64,000 bases of DNA, taken from the NCBI GenBank assembly GCA_000711775.1, contig ARYC01016939.1:1-64000 (forward strand), read 5' to 3'. The DNA is from Oxytricha trifallax (taxonomy: Eukaryota > Ciliophora > Spirotrichea > Sporadotrichida > Oxytrichidae). How positions within the stretch are numbered: position 1 is the first letter of the stretch; every line of letters starts with the position of its first letter. Position numbers and translations under genes: made by a program. The notes beneath the pieces were generated by a model. It saw nothing but the letters and a program-made list of their open reading frames with translations. It searched no databases and was not told where the DNA came from. Positions 23,901 to 34,215 of the stretch are shown here, piece by piece.

Positions 23901-24079
23901 AATAGCATTCGTCATGCTCTTTATAACTGTAAATCTTTTGATTAATTTAAACTGACAAATAATTGCTAGGGAGCAAAACCACCTGGTTATTGATACATAA
24001 CATTTCCATACTGATAAAAAATTTAATTTCCAAATTGATCAACTATTAGCATTTAGTTGTACAACTGATTTTGTTACAT
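16264..24079 (-). CDS. eRF3: Scrambled gene for eukaryotic release factor eRF3 (SUP35/GSPT type)
   Basis: Translation-termination GTPase that works with eRF1. No single order on the chromosome encodes it. Joining segments at shared pointers gives a continuous protein: a Gln-rich N domain (MQQNQLYNQM... MYQQPGGFAPQQ), a Lys/Glu-rich linker, then the GTPase with G1 GHVDTGKSTISG, the switch block GKTVEVGRASIETPK, G3 DAPGHKN, the VISAKKGEFESGFE block, G4 NKMD, and domains 2 and 3 (AKPGENIQLRLK, LEVLELLKYKPILSK, ARIILHIHSVAEEAFIKNL, RVPISLEKFDFLPKMG, LRDEGKT). In gene order the segments alternate mostly between 24.1-22.5/21.0-20.0 kb and 18.0-16.3 kb, all on the minus strand. The start is ATG 24079-24077 after an in-frame TGA. 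The end is near 20095 or 20040 and not certain. Unresolved joins: near 22680, 23860-23950, 17420, 17030 and 16640. Confidence 0.9.
17118..17384. mobile_element. TA-flanked palindromic element, copy in eRF3 segment 15
   Basis: 267 bp with terminal inverted sequence starting AAACCC at the right end (TA duplications at 17116-17117 and 17385-17386). Its left terminus is more diverged. In the eRF3 reading direction, removing the element with one TA joins SSKEC to RLKPFMQGCGYD in frame. It has almost the same length and the same internal words (attattggct, aataattagcc) as the copy at 23150-23417. No coding capacity, so MITE-like. Confidence 0.65.
17973..18060. mobile_element. Isolated TBE-type terminus
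   Basis: The 19 bases CAAAACCCCAAAATCCCTT are identical to the terminus (read inward) of the full element ending at 35808, and the next 60 bases are diverged but similar, including a TTAGGGTTT word. It abuts AGT at 17970-17972, which has the ANT form of TBE target duplications. No second terminus was found up to 24 kb, so it is a truncated or solo end. Confidence 0.6.
18061..20039. other. Spacer between eRF3 blocks with weak coding candidates
   Basis: Mostly AT-rich. Three minor candidates: a plus-strand frame from ATG 18519 (MDTSWEVNLKKRFQRWQQIL); a minus-strand Ser/Thr/Ala-rich stretch at about 19040-19145; and a minus-strand acidic C terminus ending IEGIDGDDEEEDEDN before TGA at about 19757-19845. 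The last two look like germline segments of an unidentified gene. None is strong enough to list as a gene. Confidence 0.35.
20040..20958 (-). other. eRF3 middle block: segments 10, 14, 16, 18, 20 and 22
   Basis: Segment 10 (20958-20909) is only 50 bp and carries KKRWAIFDAPGHKN, the G3 motif. Segment 14 (20873-20771) carries NKMDESMF (G4) after a small spacer with an ACAA repeat. Segment 16 (to 20659) encodes GNINDENMINKG. Segment 18 (20627-20590) encodes SDLFEVELEVLE, segment 20 (20563-20479) the LHIHSVAEEAF block, and segment 22 (20466 to about 20040) the C terminus with PKMG and LRDEGKT. Pointers: TTTAGGAGTTT 20948-20958, ATTCTTATG 20909-20917, GTTGACAGCAA 20863-20873, TTAAA 20771-20775, ACCCTTATTTAT 20659-20670, TGAGAC 20622-20627, TCAAGAACTT 20590-20599, AACA 20560-20563, TCTTTT 20479-20484 and TCAGT 20462-20466. 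Past LRYKPVK the frame continues into SYVSQQNAQVAGSTTVGGQM, an unusual C-terminal extension or part of another exon. Confidence 0.85.
20959..22500. other. AT-rich spacer between eRF3 middle and 5' blocks
   Basis: No gene seen. It contains a 41-bp direct repeat (22377-22417 and 22467-22507, period 90 bp), whose right copy ends in the TTGGCTGA pointer of eRF3 segment 12. Confidence 0.5.
22501..24079 (-). other. eRF3 5' block: segments 1, 3, 5, 7, 9 and 12
   Basis: My numbering follows protein order. Segment limits (with pointers): 1, 24079-23856; 3, 23828-23731; 5, 23708-22885, itself cut by a 34-bp spacer (23450-23483, pointer ATTGTA) and a TA-flanked palindromic element (23150-23417); 7, 22861-22774; 9, 22753-22573; 12, 22547-22501. 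Pointers shared with the far block: AGTCA 23856-23860, GCCAGTGT 23821-23828, TTTCTTCTT 23731-23739, TCCTTCTTTTATG 23696-23708, TAGTTGCCTCTT 22885-22896, CTTAA 22857-22861, TTTAC 22774-22778, CATCAAGT 22746-22753, CTGCACCCAT 22538-22547 and TTGGCTGA 22501-22508. TTTAGGAGTTT at 22573-22583 pairs with the middle block. Segment 9 has an internal gap near 22665-22690 where a few codons before WLVYVMDVSEIEK are missing. Confidence 0.85.
23150..23417. mobile_element. TA-flanked palindromic element, copy in eRF3 segment 5
   Basis: 268 bp with near-perfect terminal inverted repeats of about 60 bp starting AAACCCCGTTAGTCAATTAA, flanked by TA at 23148-23149 and 23418-23419. Removing it with one TA restores the eRF3 frame NKYAKQQQDTDGAY. 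It has no ORF, and its ends resemble the C4A4 telomere repeat. A diverged copy lies at 17118-17384 and a weaker relative may lie near 47940-48150. Confidence 0.75.
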
Positions 24080-24169
24080 TCCCCATTGTTGATTAAATTC
24101 AAATAATTTATGATTATAAACTCATACGAAAATATATAGATATATCTGAGTTCGTTTATGCCTTCTTTC

Positions 24170-24484
24170 TTAGCAAAATATTGACTTAAAACAAACTAAC
24201 ATATTCCCTCTAATAACTATGTGTTTATTAATATTGGTTGGCTTGAAAGATTTATTGCTGATTAAAATCTTGATAACCCATACCGCCCGTATGTTATTAT
24301 TGTCGATTGTATTATTCTTGCATTTAGAAGTTTGCAGTAGCTTACTAGCCTCCAACATTAGCTTAAACTTAAACTCCACCCCCAAGTGATAGGAAGTCAA
24401 ACTTAAAAACTTTATTAGGTGTTTATTAAAATATCCTTTAAGTTTAGTATTGCATAGACTTGATTTACCTAGTGAATTTTCCAT
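24170..24484 (-). CDS. 104-residue hypothetical ORF of doubtful coding status
   Basis: Open from ATG 24484 to TGA 24172-24170 without any TAA/TAG Gln codon, which is unusual for real genes here. It has a normal spread of residues (MENSLGKSSLCNTKLKGY...) and sits just upstream of eRF3. No domain was recognised. With only TGA as stop, 100-codon frames arise by chance in AT-rich DNA, so the evidence is weak. Confidence 0.2.
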   Translation of the reverse strand: MENSLGKSSLCNTKLKGYFNKHLIKFLSLTSYHLGVEFKFKLMLEASKLLQTSKCKNNTIDNNNIRAVWVIKILISNKSFKPTNINKHIVIRGNMLVCFKSIFC

Positions 24485-24613
24485 TAAATTAATTGTTAAT
24501 AGAGCAAAGAATTAGTCATAACCTGTGTTTTGATTGTGCATTTTTGTTTTTGATAAACTTGCTACTCTAATAGCTTTAGTTATTATTATTTAAAATAATA
24601 ATTTTAGAATTGC

Positions 24614-26785
24614 TCATACAGTATTTTAGCATTTTTACAGCTAATCTATTGCTAGAACTGTAGACTAGAAAGGAAATAAAAATTCAAAATAAATATTGGA
24701 ATAAATTTAAAATAAAAATTAATTTTACTCAGGGCTTCCTTAAGTAGAGGACAAATAAGTTTTCTATACTAGCAAATTTAGTCCTCTTGGCTGCCATTCG
24801 CAAGCTACTTCAGTTGTTGTATGAATAAGCTAATATATTTCATCCAATTCTCCATTTTAGATGTCGTAAATGATAATCAATGATTGTTGAATTATATATA
24901 GAATAAATGCTATTTTAGATTTATAAAAAATAAATCAATTTGATTTTCTTAAAAATGTTTCCATTTAGAGAACCAGGTACTAAATTTCTGCGAAGAAATG
25001 CAAAGTTTTTCGATTAAAATCAGCATTTATAGTTTTCATGCTCGAATTTCTAAAGCATTTTATAGGTTCTAGTATAAAAAACTCTCACAGTATGGTCATT
25101 AAAAGGTTTATTAATGATGTTAAGGACTAAGCTTTGAAATTCAATAATTCTACTTACGTTCCTGTTGATACAAAATATTTTTCATCAGGTGAAAATTTGA
25201 CACAAGTAATGCTGTTATCATGCGCGTTCTTAATCTCATGCATAAGATATTGACTTCTCAAAGACCATAGTCTAATGGCTCCATCGAAATGAGCACTTGC
25301 CATCATTGACTCAGATATTGATAGGTTTAAATCAAAGCACTAACTCATGCAAACGATCTAAATACATTAAAGAAGCATTAATTTGCTTTACAGTTTTAAA
25401 ACAGATTCCCTTCTCTTAATCCCAAAACTTTATGGTTCTGTCTAGAAAGCCAGTAATTAAACTTTTCTTTGAAAAAGAGAACTTATTAGCATTGATAGTA
25501 TCTTTATAGCCTTGGAATGTTTGAGTTACTCGCTTAGTTTTCGAACTCCAAATTAAAGTCTTATGTTCTGTGGAACTTGCAGCCAAGAGATCATTGTCCA
25601 TAGATATTTAAATATCTGTAATTGGCTTTTAAAAGCCTCTTAGACAATCATCTTTAATTATTAATAAAATGTTAAAAATGCCATTATATTATCTTCTTTT
25701 CCAGTATTAGCATTCCATATTTTAATCAAAGCGTCACCGCCTTCAGTAGCAATGGCGTCACCCAGAGGATTAAAGCATACACAAGTTACTTCTTTTTTAT
25801 GAGCTGGGATTTTAAATTAAGTTTTGCTTGGTACTTTAATTTCTGCGAAATTCGGGATTAAATATTCAGGCTTTATGAACTCATCTAAGTTGATTGGTAA
25901 TCCAAAATATAATCGTTACTTTTCTTCCTCAACATACCCACCTTTTTCACATCCTAATTTAAAATATAAAAATGCTGAAAACTATATTATTACGCCACCA
26001 GCATTTATTCTTTGGCTTCCATATAAATCTTGTTAGCTTCGTTTAACGCTTTAGCTTATTCATCTTTCAATAACAAAATTTTGCTGACTAAATTAGAGTT
26101 ATTAATGCTGAGTTCCTTTACTCGACTATAAATTAAACTTATAGCAATTAACTTTACTTACCCTCCTAAATGCTGATTTATTTGCTTCTTTCCGTCATAT
26201 TCTGATTTCATAACTCTATGCAGCTACTCCATGCGATCGTATTCTTCTTACTATCTAGAAATTATATCTTCATATTCTTTTAGTATTTCTTGATAGAGAG
26301 TGCACTTTTTCTCATAATCACGAAGTCTATCAGCCAGATCTTTGTTTTCGTGCACTTGCTTCAAAACTTCCTCACTATTTCCCATTTAGCCCTTGTACAT
26401 ATCATTTAGTTGAGCTTCTAGCTCTCCAACATGTTGTTCCATTTTTACCATTTACATAGCATCACTAAATGTCAAAATGATTAATAATTAGATACTAAAA
26501 TAGATAGATAGATTAGCATGCTTTCTCTAATTCTTTCATTTGCTTAATTGGTATAATTAAACATGTAAAATTCTGAAAAATTCTTAGATCTTTCAAAAAC
26601 TAAATTTTAATCAATAAAACTTACCCTTTAATCTATTTAATTGCATTGTTTTCTCTTTCTAGTAACTTATTTTAGTCCTGAATTTCCTTTAACTATCTCA
26701 GTATATCCTAATAGTGATGCACAACTTCCTTATATTGTGATTTTTCATGTCGATTTCTTTCTTGAACTTGCTTCAAGTATTTCTG
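24614..26785 (-). CDS. ATG16: ATG16-like autophagy protein: coiled coil plus WD40 propeller
   Basis: Expected to form the ATG5-ATG12-ATG16 complex that directs ATG8 lipidation. The N-terminal part (26785 to about 26620) reads QKYLKQVQERNRHEKSQYKE, like the ATG5-binding region. A long charged coiled coil follows (26480-26190 and 26140-26000), ending ALNEANKIYMEAKEQM. After IPAHKKEVTCVCFNPLGDAI come WD40 blades with LIKIWN (25.7 kb), DRTIKFWD (25.43 kb), HFDGAIRLWSLRSQYLMHEI and AHDNSITCVKFSPDEKYF (25.2-25.3 kb) and DHTVRVFYTRTYKMLQKF (25.1 kb). The first blade resembles the ATG16 signature, but other coiled-coil/WD40 proteins remain possible. Order is linear, with short spacers between blocks. 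The frame opens after an acceptor-like TTTTAG at 26786-26791; the first exon with the start codon was not found. A TGA at 24616-24614 is the likely stop. Confidence 0.7.
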
Positions 26786-26791
26786 CTAAAA

Positions 26792-27419
26792 GTTTACAGG
26801 GCAATACATATTTTTTAATTATTAATTTAATTTAATTCTCTAAATCTATATCAATTCTAAATTCCTAATTAATAATATTAAATTTCAATGTTACAAATCT
26901 AAAATACAAAGATAAATTTGTATTTATTTATGCAAGATTTTCATAATTAATGCTAGTTTAAAAGTAATTTATTTATACCATAATAGATGGTAATACATTA
27001 GGATCAATAAGATTATAAAATAAAAATTAAATAAATGAATAATATTTAATTTTTTTAAAAATAAAATTCATAATTCGAGATATTTTTATTCGAGAGAACT
27101 CAATCAATTATACCAATGCTTTATTTTTCTTTAATTAAGTAAAATTATTTTTAAGCATAAATATAGAAAAAGATTCTTAAGCTTAATAAGACTTTAATCT
27201 GATAAAGAGCAACAATAAACATATTAAGTAAATTTATGAATAAAAAATTCTAAAATTTATTAAAATTTAATAATTAAGACTTTCAATTAAATGTAGTATA
27301 TAAATATTTTTTTTTACTTAAAATATATTGCTTAATTTACTATTAACACTGATAAATCTTACCAAAAATTAATGGAGATTTCACATCTTAGAGATAATTA
27401 TTTTTATCGCCAGAAAAGG
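26792..27419. other. AT-rich intergenic stretch
   Basis: Nothing supported, apart from the missing first exon of the ATG16-like gene that should lie here. Confidence 0.4.
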
Positions 27420-28800
27420 CTTCATACTTTTAAACTGATTCCAACTACAACTGACTAAGATCTAATTCGAAGGTGACAACAATTGTGAAGTAGTACAACT
27501 TTGGAACCACGATTTTTCTTAGATGCTAAGACTTGCGTCTATTAACAATAAGTTCATAAAACCCTAACATACTCCAACAAAGCCCCTAAAAGATTTTCAT
27601 AGAGTTCAAACTCTAAACGTTCTTGATCAACCTGCTTCACCACCATGTGAAATGTCGTACAAAGAGCTCTCAAGAGATCATTCACTATTTAGTGCCTCAA
27701 ACTAACCTTCAGGAACTGTCCCCCAAAATACATAGAAACGGCGACCTCAAAACAAAAAGAGCAATATACTCAGACAATGAGGAAGGCTGGAGCTCTGTTG
27801 AAGAGGTACATGTTTTTTACGAATATAACGAAACAAGCTCATTCTCAGAAGAATCAAGCTAATTTATTTGAAATAAAGAAAGTTACTTAGAAAAGTCAGA
27901 AATAAACTATATCACACCCCATCTTAAGTTACCAGTCCCTAATCAAATTATTTCAAAGAAATAATATGGGACTCATTAGGAGATTATTAAGAAATCTCAA
28001 ATAAATATTTAGTACTAAATATGGTTTCATTCTTAACTTTTAATAATTATTAAATATTTTATTATTAAATATGATCCAACATACAAACAATGTTGCCCAT
28101 CTCAAGGCTGAACTATAAAAAAGATTTGACTAAAGAGAGTTTTGTACCTCCATATGGATCAGCTCCATTGACTATAGACTTAACAAAGTCCTTTTAGCAA
28201 TCTAAGATAACCTAAGCTAAGCCAAACTCATGGATATCATTAAGAAGGACGACTTGGTACTAGCCACTCACATAGAAACAAAAACTAAATCTATGTTCCA
28301 AACTCCTGCAGACTTGACAGCACTCATCAAGCTTTTTGGCATTGTCATACTTAAAAATATCACAGCTAACGAACTGTCCTGCAAATCCATCAGTTCTCAC
28401 TACCATGAACATCTCAACAAGGTAAGAATTTATGTAAAGTGCTTATAAAGCACGCCTGCTTCCAAAAAAATTACCTTGTTCATCTCATCATCACCAGACT
28501 TAAGGATACCACTAAAACCAAACAACTTAAATTCTTCATCTAGGTGAAAACAATTTACACAAAATTTAAATTCAAAGGCATTATAGATAAAATTCATATC
28601 CTTAACTCCAAAAAGTAAGGACGAAAAGACAAACAACAAAGAAGTATATAAAAAACAACAAAGGAAATAGAAGAAGAAGATGATCACTCAGTATACGATG
28701 AGAGAATCTCTTCAAGTAAAAAGGGCTAATTCCTTACATATTAACAAATATTTTAGATCGGGGGTCCCCAGAGACCTCGATGTAATCACTTATTACTTTT
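27420..28800 (+). mobile_element. Repeat-element copy 2 (degenerate)
   Basis: Two decayed frames. The first (27520-27860) has ASINNKFIKPQHTPTKPL and an acidic end YSDNEEGWSSVEEVHVFYEY. The second (28230-28800) has KNITANELSC, HYHEHLNKVRIYVKCL and, after a 1-base shift near 28443, LKFFIQVKTIYTKFKFKG. The same order of motifs occurs at 39.4-41.0 kb. The 3' end carries GATCGGGGGTCCCCAGAGAC at 28758, shared with copy 3, followed by a short ATT-rich tail. Confidence 0.55.
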
Positions 28801-29377
28801 ATTATAGATAAAATAAAAACAATCGTGAAAATAAATATGAAAAATTATACATCTGCCTTTTAAATTAAATATGTAAATCAATTTATATAAAAGAAAAATA
28901 AAATTAATAAATATGAAACTTTATTGAAACTATAAACTATAAATCTACGTTTAGCTAGTAATCAGGAAATTAAATATTTAAATTATATTGATTTCCTATA
29001 TCATTTGTTATTTAGACGAAATAATTAGTAAATATATTAGCTTTTATAGGTTATTTTAGTTGGTATTTTGATAAAGTAAATTTTAATAGTTTGAGCATCG
29101 CACTTTTTGATGACTAAATTAAATTATCTTAAAAAATTTAAAGAATTTAATTAGAAATTATGTCTATTAAGTGCAAAATTAAAATTTTGATATGATATAT
29201 TTTTAAAAAATGTACTTCCGAAGGTTTATTTGTGAAGAAATGCCTAAGAAAATTACAGAGATCCTCATTATATATTAATTAATTTTTTAATAGAAATTTT
29301 CTATTCAAAAATTAATGATCGATATTATCAATAAAATATTTATTTTTTAATAATTTCTAACAATAAATTTAATTATT

Positions 29378-29520
29378 TCCCTCTTTTATGTGGTTGCTTT
29401 CTACTTTTTAGAGATTTAAAAATACACTTTAATAAAAATAATATATTAACCATTGCTAACAGTTAAATAAGCATCAGTAATATCAGCTGATGAAGAAGTA
29501 AAAACATTAGAGTTATTGCT
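29378..29520 (-). pseudogene. eRF3 paralogue, counterparts of far-block segments 2 and 4
   Basis: Sequence at 29378-29410 matches eRF3 segment 4 (17866-17894) with substitutions, and 29439-29490 matches segment 2 weakly (DAYLTVSNG against DAASFFDTG). Pointers to the other paralogue block: TCCCTCTTTTAT 29378-29389 (also 38245-38256), TACTT 29402-29406 (also 38285-38289) and TAATAT 29439-29444 (also 38376-38381). Joining them gives YITKTTYNPKKK. No GTPase part was seen, so this is a partial copy. Confidence 0.6.
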
Positions 29521-30704
29521 ATATCATTCAAATTAGATATTAGAGCTTACCGAGTCATTATTATATCTTAAATAATAATAAATCATTAATTTTATTATTT
29601 ATTTGACTTTTCGCCTCGAATAGATTAAAAAATATATATTATATCAAATTATTTCAATTTTTCTTGAATGATAGCAATTATAATCCTAAGAATTAATAAA
29701 CTTAATAAAAATCTTATATTAAACTATTTTGAATAAACATCAAGTCTCTAGAATAAATTAGAAGGATTTTCTATATGTAATTTATTATAGAGAAATTTTC
29801 TATATTGATAACATTATGTCTTGATGTCTTATCAATATAATTTTGACTTTCCTGTTTAAATTGGAAATATAGTTATATTACTAACTTTTAACAAAAGTAA
29901 AATAAACAATGCAATATGGGATAGTAATGGATCCCTCAGAATCACAAATGAAATTAGAGTCTACAAAGTGTAAAAACCAAAAATTTATTTATTGATAAAT
30001 TTAATATCAATAAGAGTTAATGCTTTAAATAACCTCATAAATTATGCGTTTTAATTATAGAGGTTTTACTTTTTGTTTTATTTTTATAAAATATTATCTT
30101 ACTATCTGTAATAATAGTCAAATATTGTCATATTTTCTAATTGTTTTGAGGTTTAAGTCTTTAGATATAAATTAATTTCTATTAAAAAATAAAACATTCT
30201 ATGACTTAATCTATCTCTCTTTTGGTGATATTCTAAAAAAATAAGTAAAAATAAAAAAATAAAAAAAATTCAATTTAAACTTATTAAAAGTTCATTCTTT
30301 ATATTGACAAACATAACAATAGGGATATATACCAAGAATATTATTTCCTAATCTATTTTAAACAAGTTTTAAATTTTTTGTCATAGATATTGTAATAAAA
30401 TTGATCAAAATGAATGAAATGCTCAGAAGATCCTCTATCCTTGCAAAATTTTATTTATTTTAATTTGAACTATTAGAGTATTGTTTAAATTTAGCTTGAA
30501 AAAAAAGAACAAAATTTCCTTTAATTTTTATATAAAGAATAATTTATATATAAATTTGAGCTCCGCATTCAAAACTCCAAAACCTCTTCAGTGGTTTGAT
30601 TGAGTTTTTAATTGATAAAAGGTAGCAATAAAAGCATGCTTTATTATTTTTTTTTAGGGTTTATGTAGGGGATTAGGGTTTAAATATTAGTAATTTAAGC
30701 GAGT

Positions 30705-31754
30705 ATGCGAGGTTAGGGGTCAGTTTATAACAGTGAGTATATAGATTTACTAATTAAGTGGCGTTATGGTTGTGATGAGTATAATGAATAACTCTAACCT
30801 ATACTTAACTATACATCTATAGCAAGGCTGCTTCATAAATCAGCTGCTACTGTTAGGTCTCACTGTCTATTAGCATTGAATTTGAAGAGATAGTAACTTA
30901 ATTCTAAGCCAAAAAGACCTTTGAAATTTAAGCAGCATCATATTGATTATCTAGTCAATAATAAGACTTTGAAATATTGGGCTCATTTTTCTCTCGCCTA
31001 GAGAGCTGTGATGTTTCATCGCCAATTTCCTGAGCTTCATATCTCTGCTTAATCTTTAGCCAAAATCTATAAAAAGAATGGAAACTCTTACAAGACATTC
31101 AATCGCATTAAGAGAGTGATTGACTATAATGTTCCATTTTATAAGACAAATTTAAATTATATATTTGATTAAAATGCAAAGAGCTTAAGAGAATGGTATT
31201 AAATTCATCCATGATGATGAAGCTGTATTCACGTACAATACTTTTATATCAAGGTCTTGGTACAAGAGGTACAGTCATATTGAAGTGTATGATCAAAAGG
31301 TTAAGATTTAAACTCATGCTATTCTTGGTGGAATCAGTGAAGATAATTGACTTGAGGCTTATGCTATCCACCTTCAATCAATTAAGACTGAACAATACAT
31401 AAAGTTCTTGTAGTAACTCAGAGATAAGTATGCTGACGAAGAAATTGTTCTGTTTGTAGATAATTTATCAGTGCAAAAAACTAAAGATTCTAGAAAAAAA
31501 TATGAAAGGCTCAACATAACACCTGTATTTAATGTTCCTTACAGCCCTTAATTTAATGGAATTGAGTTGCTTTGGGGCCTATTGAAAGGTCACTACAAGA
31601 AACTTCTACTATACCAATAATGCATGACTTAAAGATAGATACAGTAGACTTTATAAAGAGTGCTGCTAAGAGAGTCAGCGATGAAAAAGCAAATGTGTGT
31701 GCAAGAGAAGGGAAATTTTGTGTGTATAAATAAGTTTTATATTTAAACGAATGA
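30705..31754 (+). pseudogene. TBE transposase (DDE, Tc1/mariner-like), frameshifted
   Basis: The N-terminal part (30705-31200) has HKSAATVRSHCLLALN and other helix-rich blocks. The catalytic part has D in IHDDEAVFTYN (about 31210), D in VLFVDNLSVQKTK (about 31455) and E in YSPQFNGIELLW (about 31565), with 34 residues between the last two (DD34E). Damage: a frame change near 31200, a TGA replacing Trp in EDN*LEAYAIH (about 31349), and a shift near 31610 before DLKIDTVDFIKSAAKRVSDE. TGA 31752-31754 ends it. Transposases of this family are thought to help delete germline DNA in Oxytricha development; this copy could not make a full protein. Confidence 0.85.
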
Positions 31755-31759
31755 ATAAC

Positions 31760-32553
31760 TTCACATATTAAACTACCCCTAAAATGGGTTTGGCTTCTCT
31801 TTCTTTTCTTCTTCTTGTGCTTTGCTGGTCCAATGTTTTTCCTCTTAGAACCAGATCCTGCATCGATAATCATCTCATCTGGTTTTTTAAATATCTTTGA
31901 AGAGTCTTTTACTAAGTTCATGCTTAACTTAAGAATTTTTGTCTCTGTTTAGTATGCTGCGCTCTTTCATTAAATATATAGCAGTGCCAGATTTTTCTAT
32001 ATAAAGCTAGAAGTCTAATCTTACTTGAAATGAATGGGTGCTTCTACAGTTCTTACAGCCACGTATCACTGATTTTAATACCTTGCTTCTCATTTTCTTC
32101 AGGAGAGATGCTATATCTCTTCTTGTGAGCTTCTTAAATAACTTCATTTAAGTACTCAGGTTTCAAAGTTCCAAGAACACCGAAGAAGAAGTTTCTCTCT
32201 GGTAACTTATTAGAGAGTTAGAGCTTAGAAGGAAGGTATAGAGCAACATCTTGATCACTCATTGCATCGTCATAGAGGTTAGTCGCTGATATTTCTGGGT
32301 AGTTAGGTATCTCAATCATCCTGATTTCATTAGTCTTAAAAGCTTTTTTATCTTCGCTAAGTAAGGCTTTTAAGAATGAGATTTTAATTCCCTCCTGAGT
32401 TGACAAGAACAATCCAACTATGGTAAATAAGTTAAATTAGGGTAAATACTTACCTTGCTAAACCAAGTATCTGTGAAGATCCTCCTTACCTCGAAATTTG
32501 CCTATTAATTCTTGAGATTATATTCTCTTCATTGCGTCATTCATAGACTCCAT
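31760..32553 (-). pseudogene. TBE small basic ORF (22-kDa type)
   Basis: Starts MESMNDAMKRIQSQELIGKF at 32553. A 36-bp GT-AG intron near 32419-32454 joins YLVQQ to VGLFLSTQEGIKISF in frame, which supports expression of the ancestor. The middle reads SNKLPERNFFFGVLGTLKPE, and the C-terminal region after a 1-base shift near 31925 has a strong nuclear-localisation-like stretch, KRKNIGPAKHKKKKRKR. It runs tail to tail with the transposase. The role of this TBE protein is unknown. Confidence 0.65.
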
Positions 32554-32594
32554 CTTGCTTCCTCTTTCTAGTATTGTTAATGCAATTTAAAATT

Positions 32595-33706
32595 ATGGAT
32601 ATCTGTTAACCCCGAGGTACCCCCCCCACTCCTCCCAGTCCCTAAACCGAGGTACCTCCCCCCACCACTCCCCCCACCTCAAAAATGAAGTCCCCTAATA
32701 TGCTCCACTTTATATGAAAAATAATATTCCCAAGGTCTGAATCGACTTACTTTATGACATCTCATTCTCATTACAAAATTTACTCATAAAATGACATAAA
32801 TTTTTCAAAATTTATGTCATCATTTTAATTGCTATTTTAATGTTATTTTTAATTTTGGCGACCTCATTACGTTTGTCGACTATTTTAGAGATATACTCCC
32901 ATAAGAAAATATATTTCAATTAAGATTACATTATTTAGACTTTTTGAAGATTTTATAAATACAATGAGTTACACACATAAAAAATTTCAAAAATCTTTTT
33001 CAACCTAAAACATCTTTATTTGATTAAATATAAAATTTAACATGAGTAAATTTTTCAAAAAATAATTTACTGAACAGAATTAAATTTATATCATCATAAT
33101 ATATCAATAAATTCAAAAATAATTATGCTAAGATTCCCATAATAAAATAATAATCAATTTATCATTTATAATTATTTTTGAATTTATTGATATATTATGA
33201 TGATATAAATTTAATTCTGTTCAGTAAATTATTTTTTGAAAAATTTACTCATGTTAAATTTTATATTTAATCAAATAAAGATGTTTTAGGTTGAAAAAGA
33301 TTTTTGAAATTTTTTATGTGTGTAACTCATTGTATTTATAAAATCTTCAAAAAGTCTAAATAATGTAATCTTAATTGAAATATATTTTCTTATGGGAGTA
33401 TATCTCTAAAATAGTCGACAAACGTAATGAGGTTGCCAAAATTAAAAATAACATAAAAATAGCAATTAAAATGATGACATAAATTTTGTAAAATTTATGT
33501 CATTTAATGAGTAAATTTTGTAATGAGAGTGAGATGTCATAAAGTGAGTCGATTCAGACCTTGGGAATATGATTTTTCATATAAAGTGGAGCATATTAGG
33601 GGACTTCATTTTTGAGGTGGGGGGAGGGGTGGGGGACGGTACTCGGTTTAGGGACTGGGAGGGGGAGGGTGGGGGGGAGGATACCTCGGGGTGAACAGAT
33701 ATCCAT
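32595..33706. repeat. 1.1-kb foldback palindrome with G/C-homopolymer ends, nested in the TBE
   Basis: Two arms of about 530 bp (32595-33125 and 33166-33706), nearly identical in inverted orientation, around a 40-bp centre. Ends read ATGGATATCTGTT then a C-rich tract (32610-32690); the mirror is a G-rich tract (33615-33695) with many runs of three to seven G. No ORF. It sits between the small ORF and the zinc-finger ORF, so it is probably a foldback element inserted in the TBE. Confidence 0.85.
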
Positions 33707-34215
33707 CTATGCTTATTTAAATCTTACTCATAAATAGGGAGGACCTACTGGAGGTCAACCTGAGAAAGATATGCAGATAAACAATGAAAAACTTGCTCCA
33801 AGTTTCAGAGATTGATATCCATTTTTATCATTCTTTCTCCATTAAATTGCTTCTAATAATGTTTAATTATTTTAGGAAGTCCTAAAAATTAAGTTCGAAC
33901 TTTATTAGGAGTTAAATTTTAAGGTTAAAACTTAATTATGAGCATATTAAATTAAAACATGTTTAATAACTTTACCTCTAAATTAAGTTCAAACTTGATT
34001 TAGAGGACCTCTTAGAGAAAAAAACTTCTTTAGGAGCTTTTTAATTTAGTAAAAAGTAAAATATTCACATAAAATATATCAACTTACAGTCTTTTATGAT
34101 CCTTTATTTTTCTTGTCTCTCTGCAAAGAATTTTTCAAAGCGTCTTAGACTCTATTATTATAGTATACCATGCTTAGTATTATCATTATTATAATAAATC
34201 TATCAGAAAACTAAA

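Noticed and set aside
16264-24079. Two separate eRF3 paralogues, one truncated at each end.
   Set aside because: The parts are complementary rather than overlapping, and exact repeats at the ends of each part join them in frame; the few overlapping residues are the pointers themselves.
25824-26036. 70-codon plus-strand frame inside the ATG16-like gene.
   Set aside because: The minus strand carries the coiled-coil and WD40 blocks in order on both sides; the plus frame has no resemblance and overlaps them.
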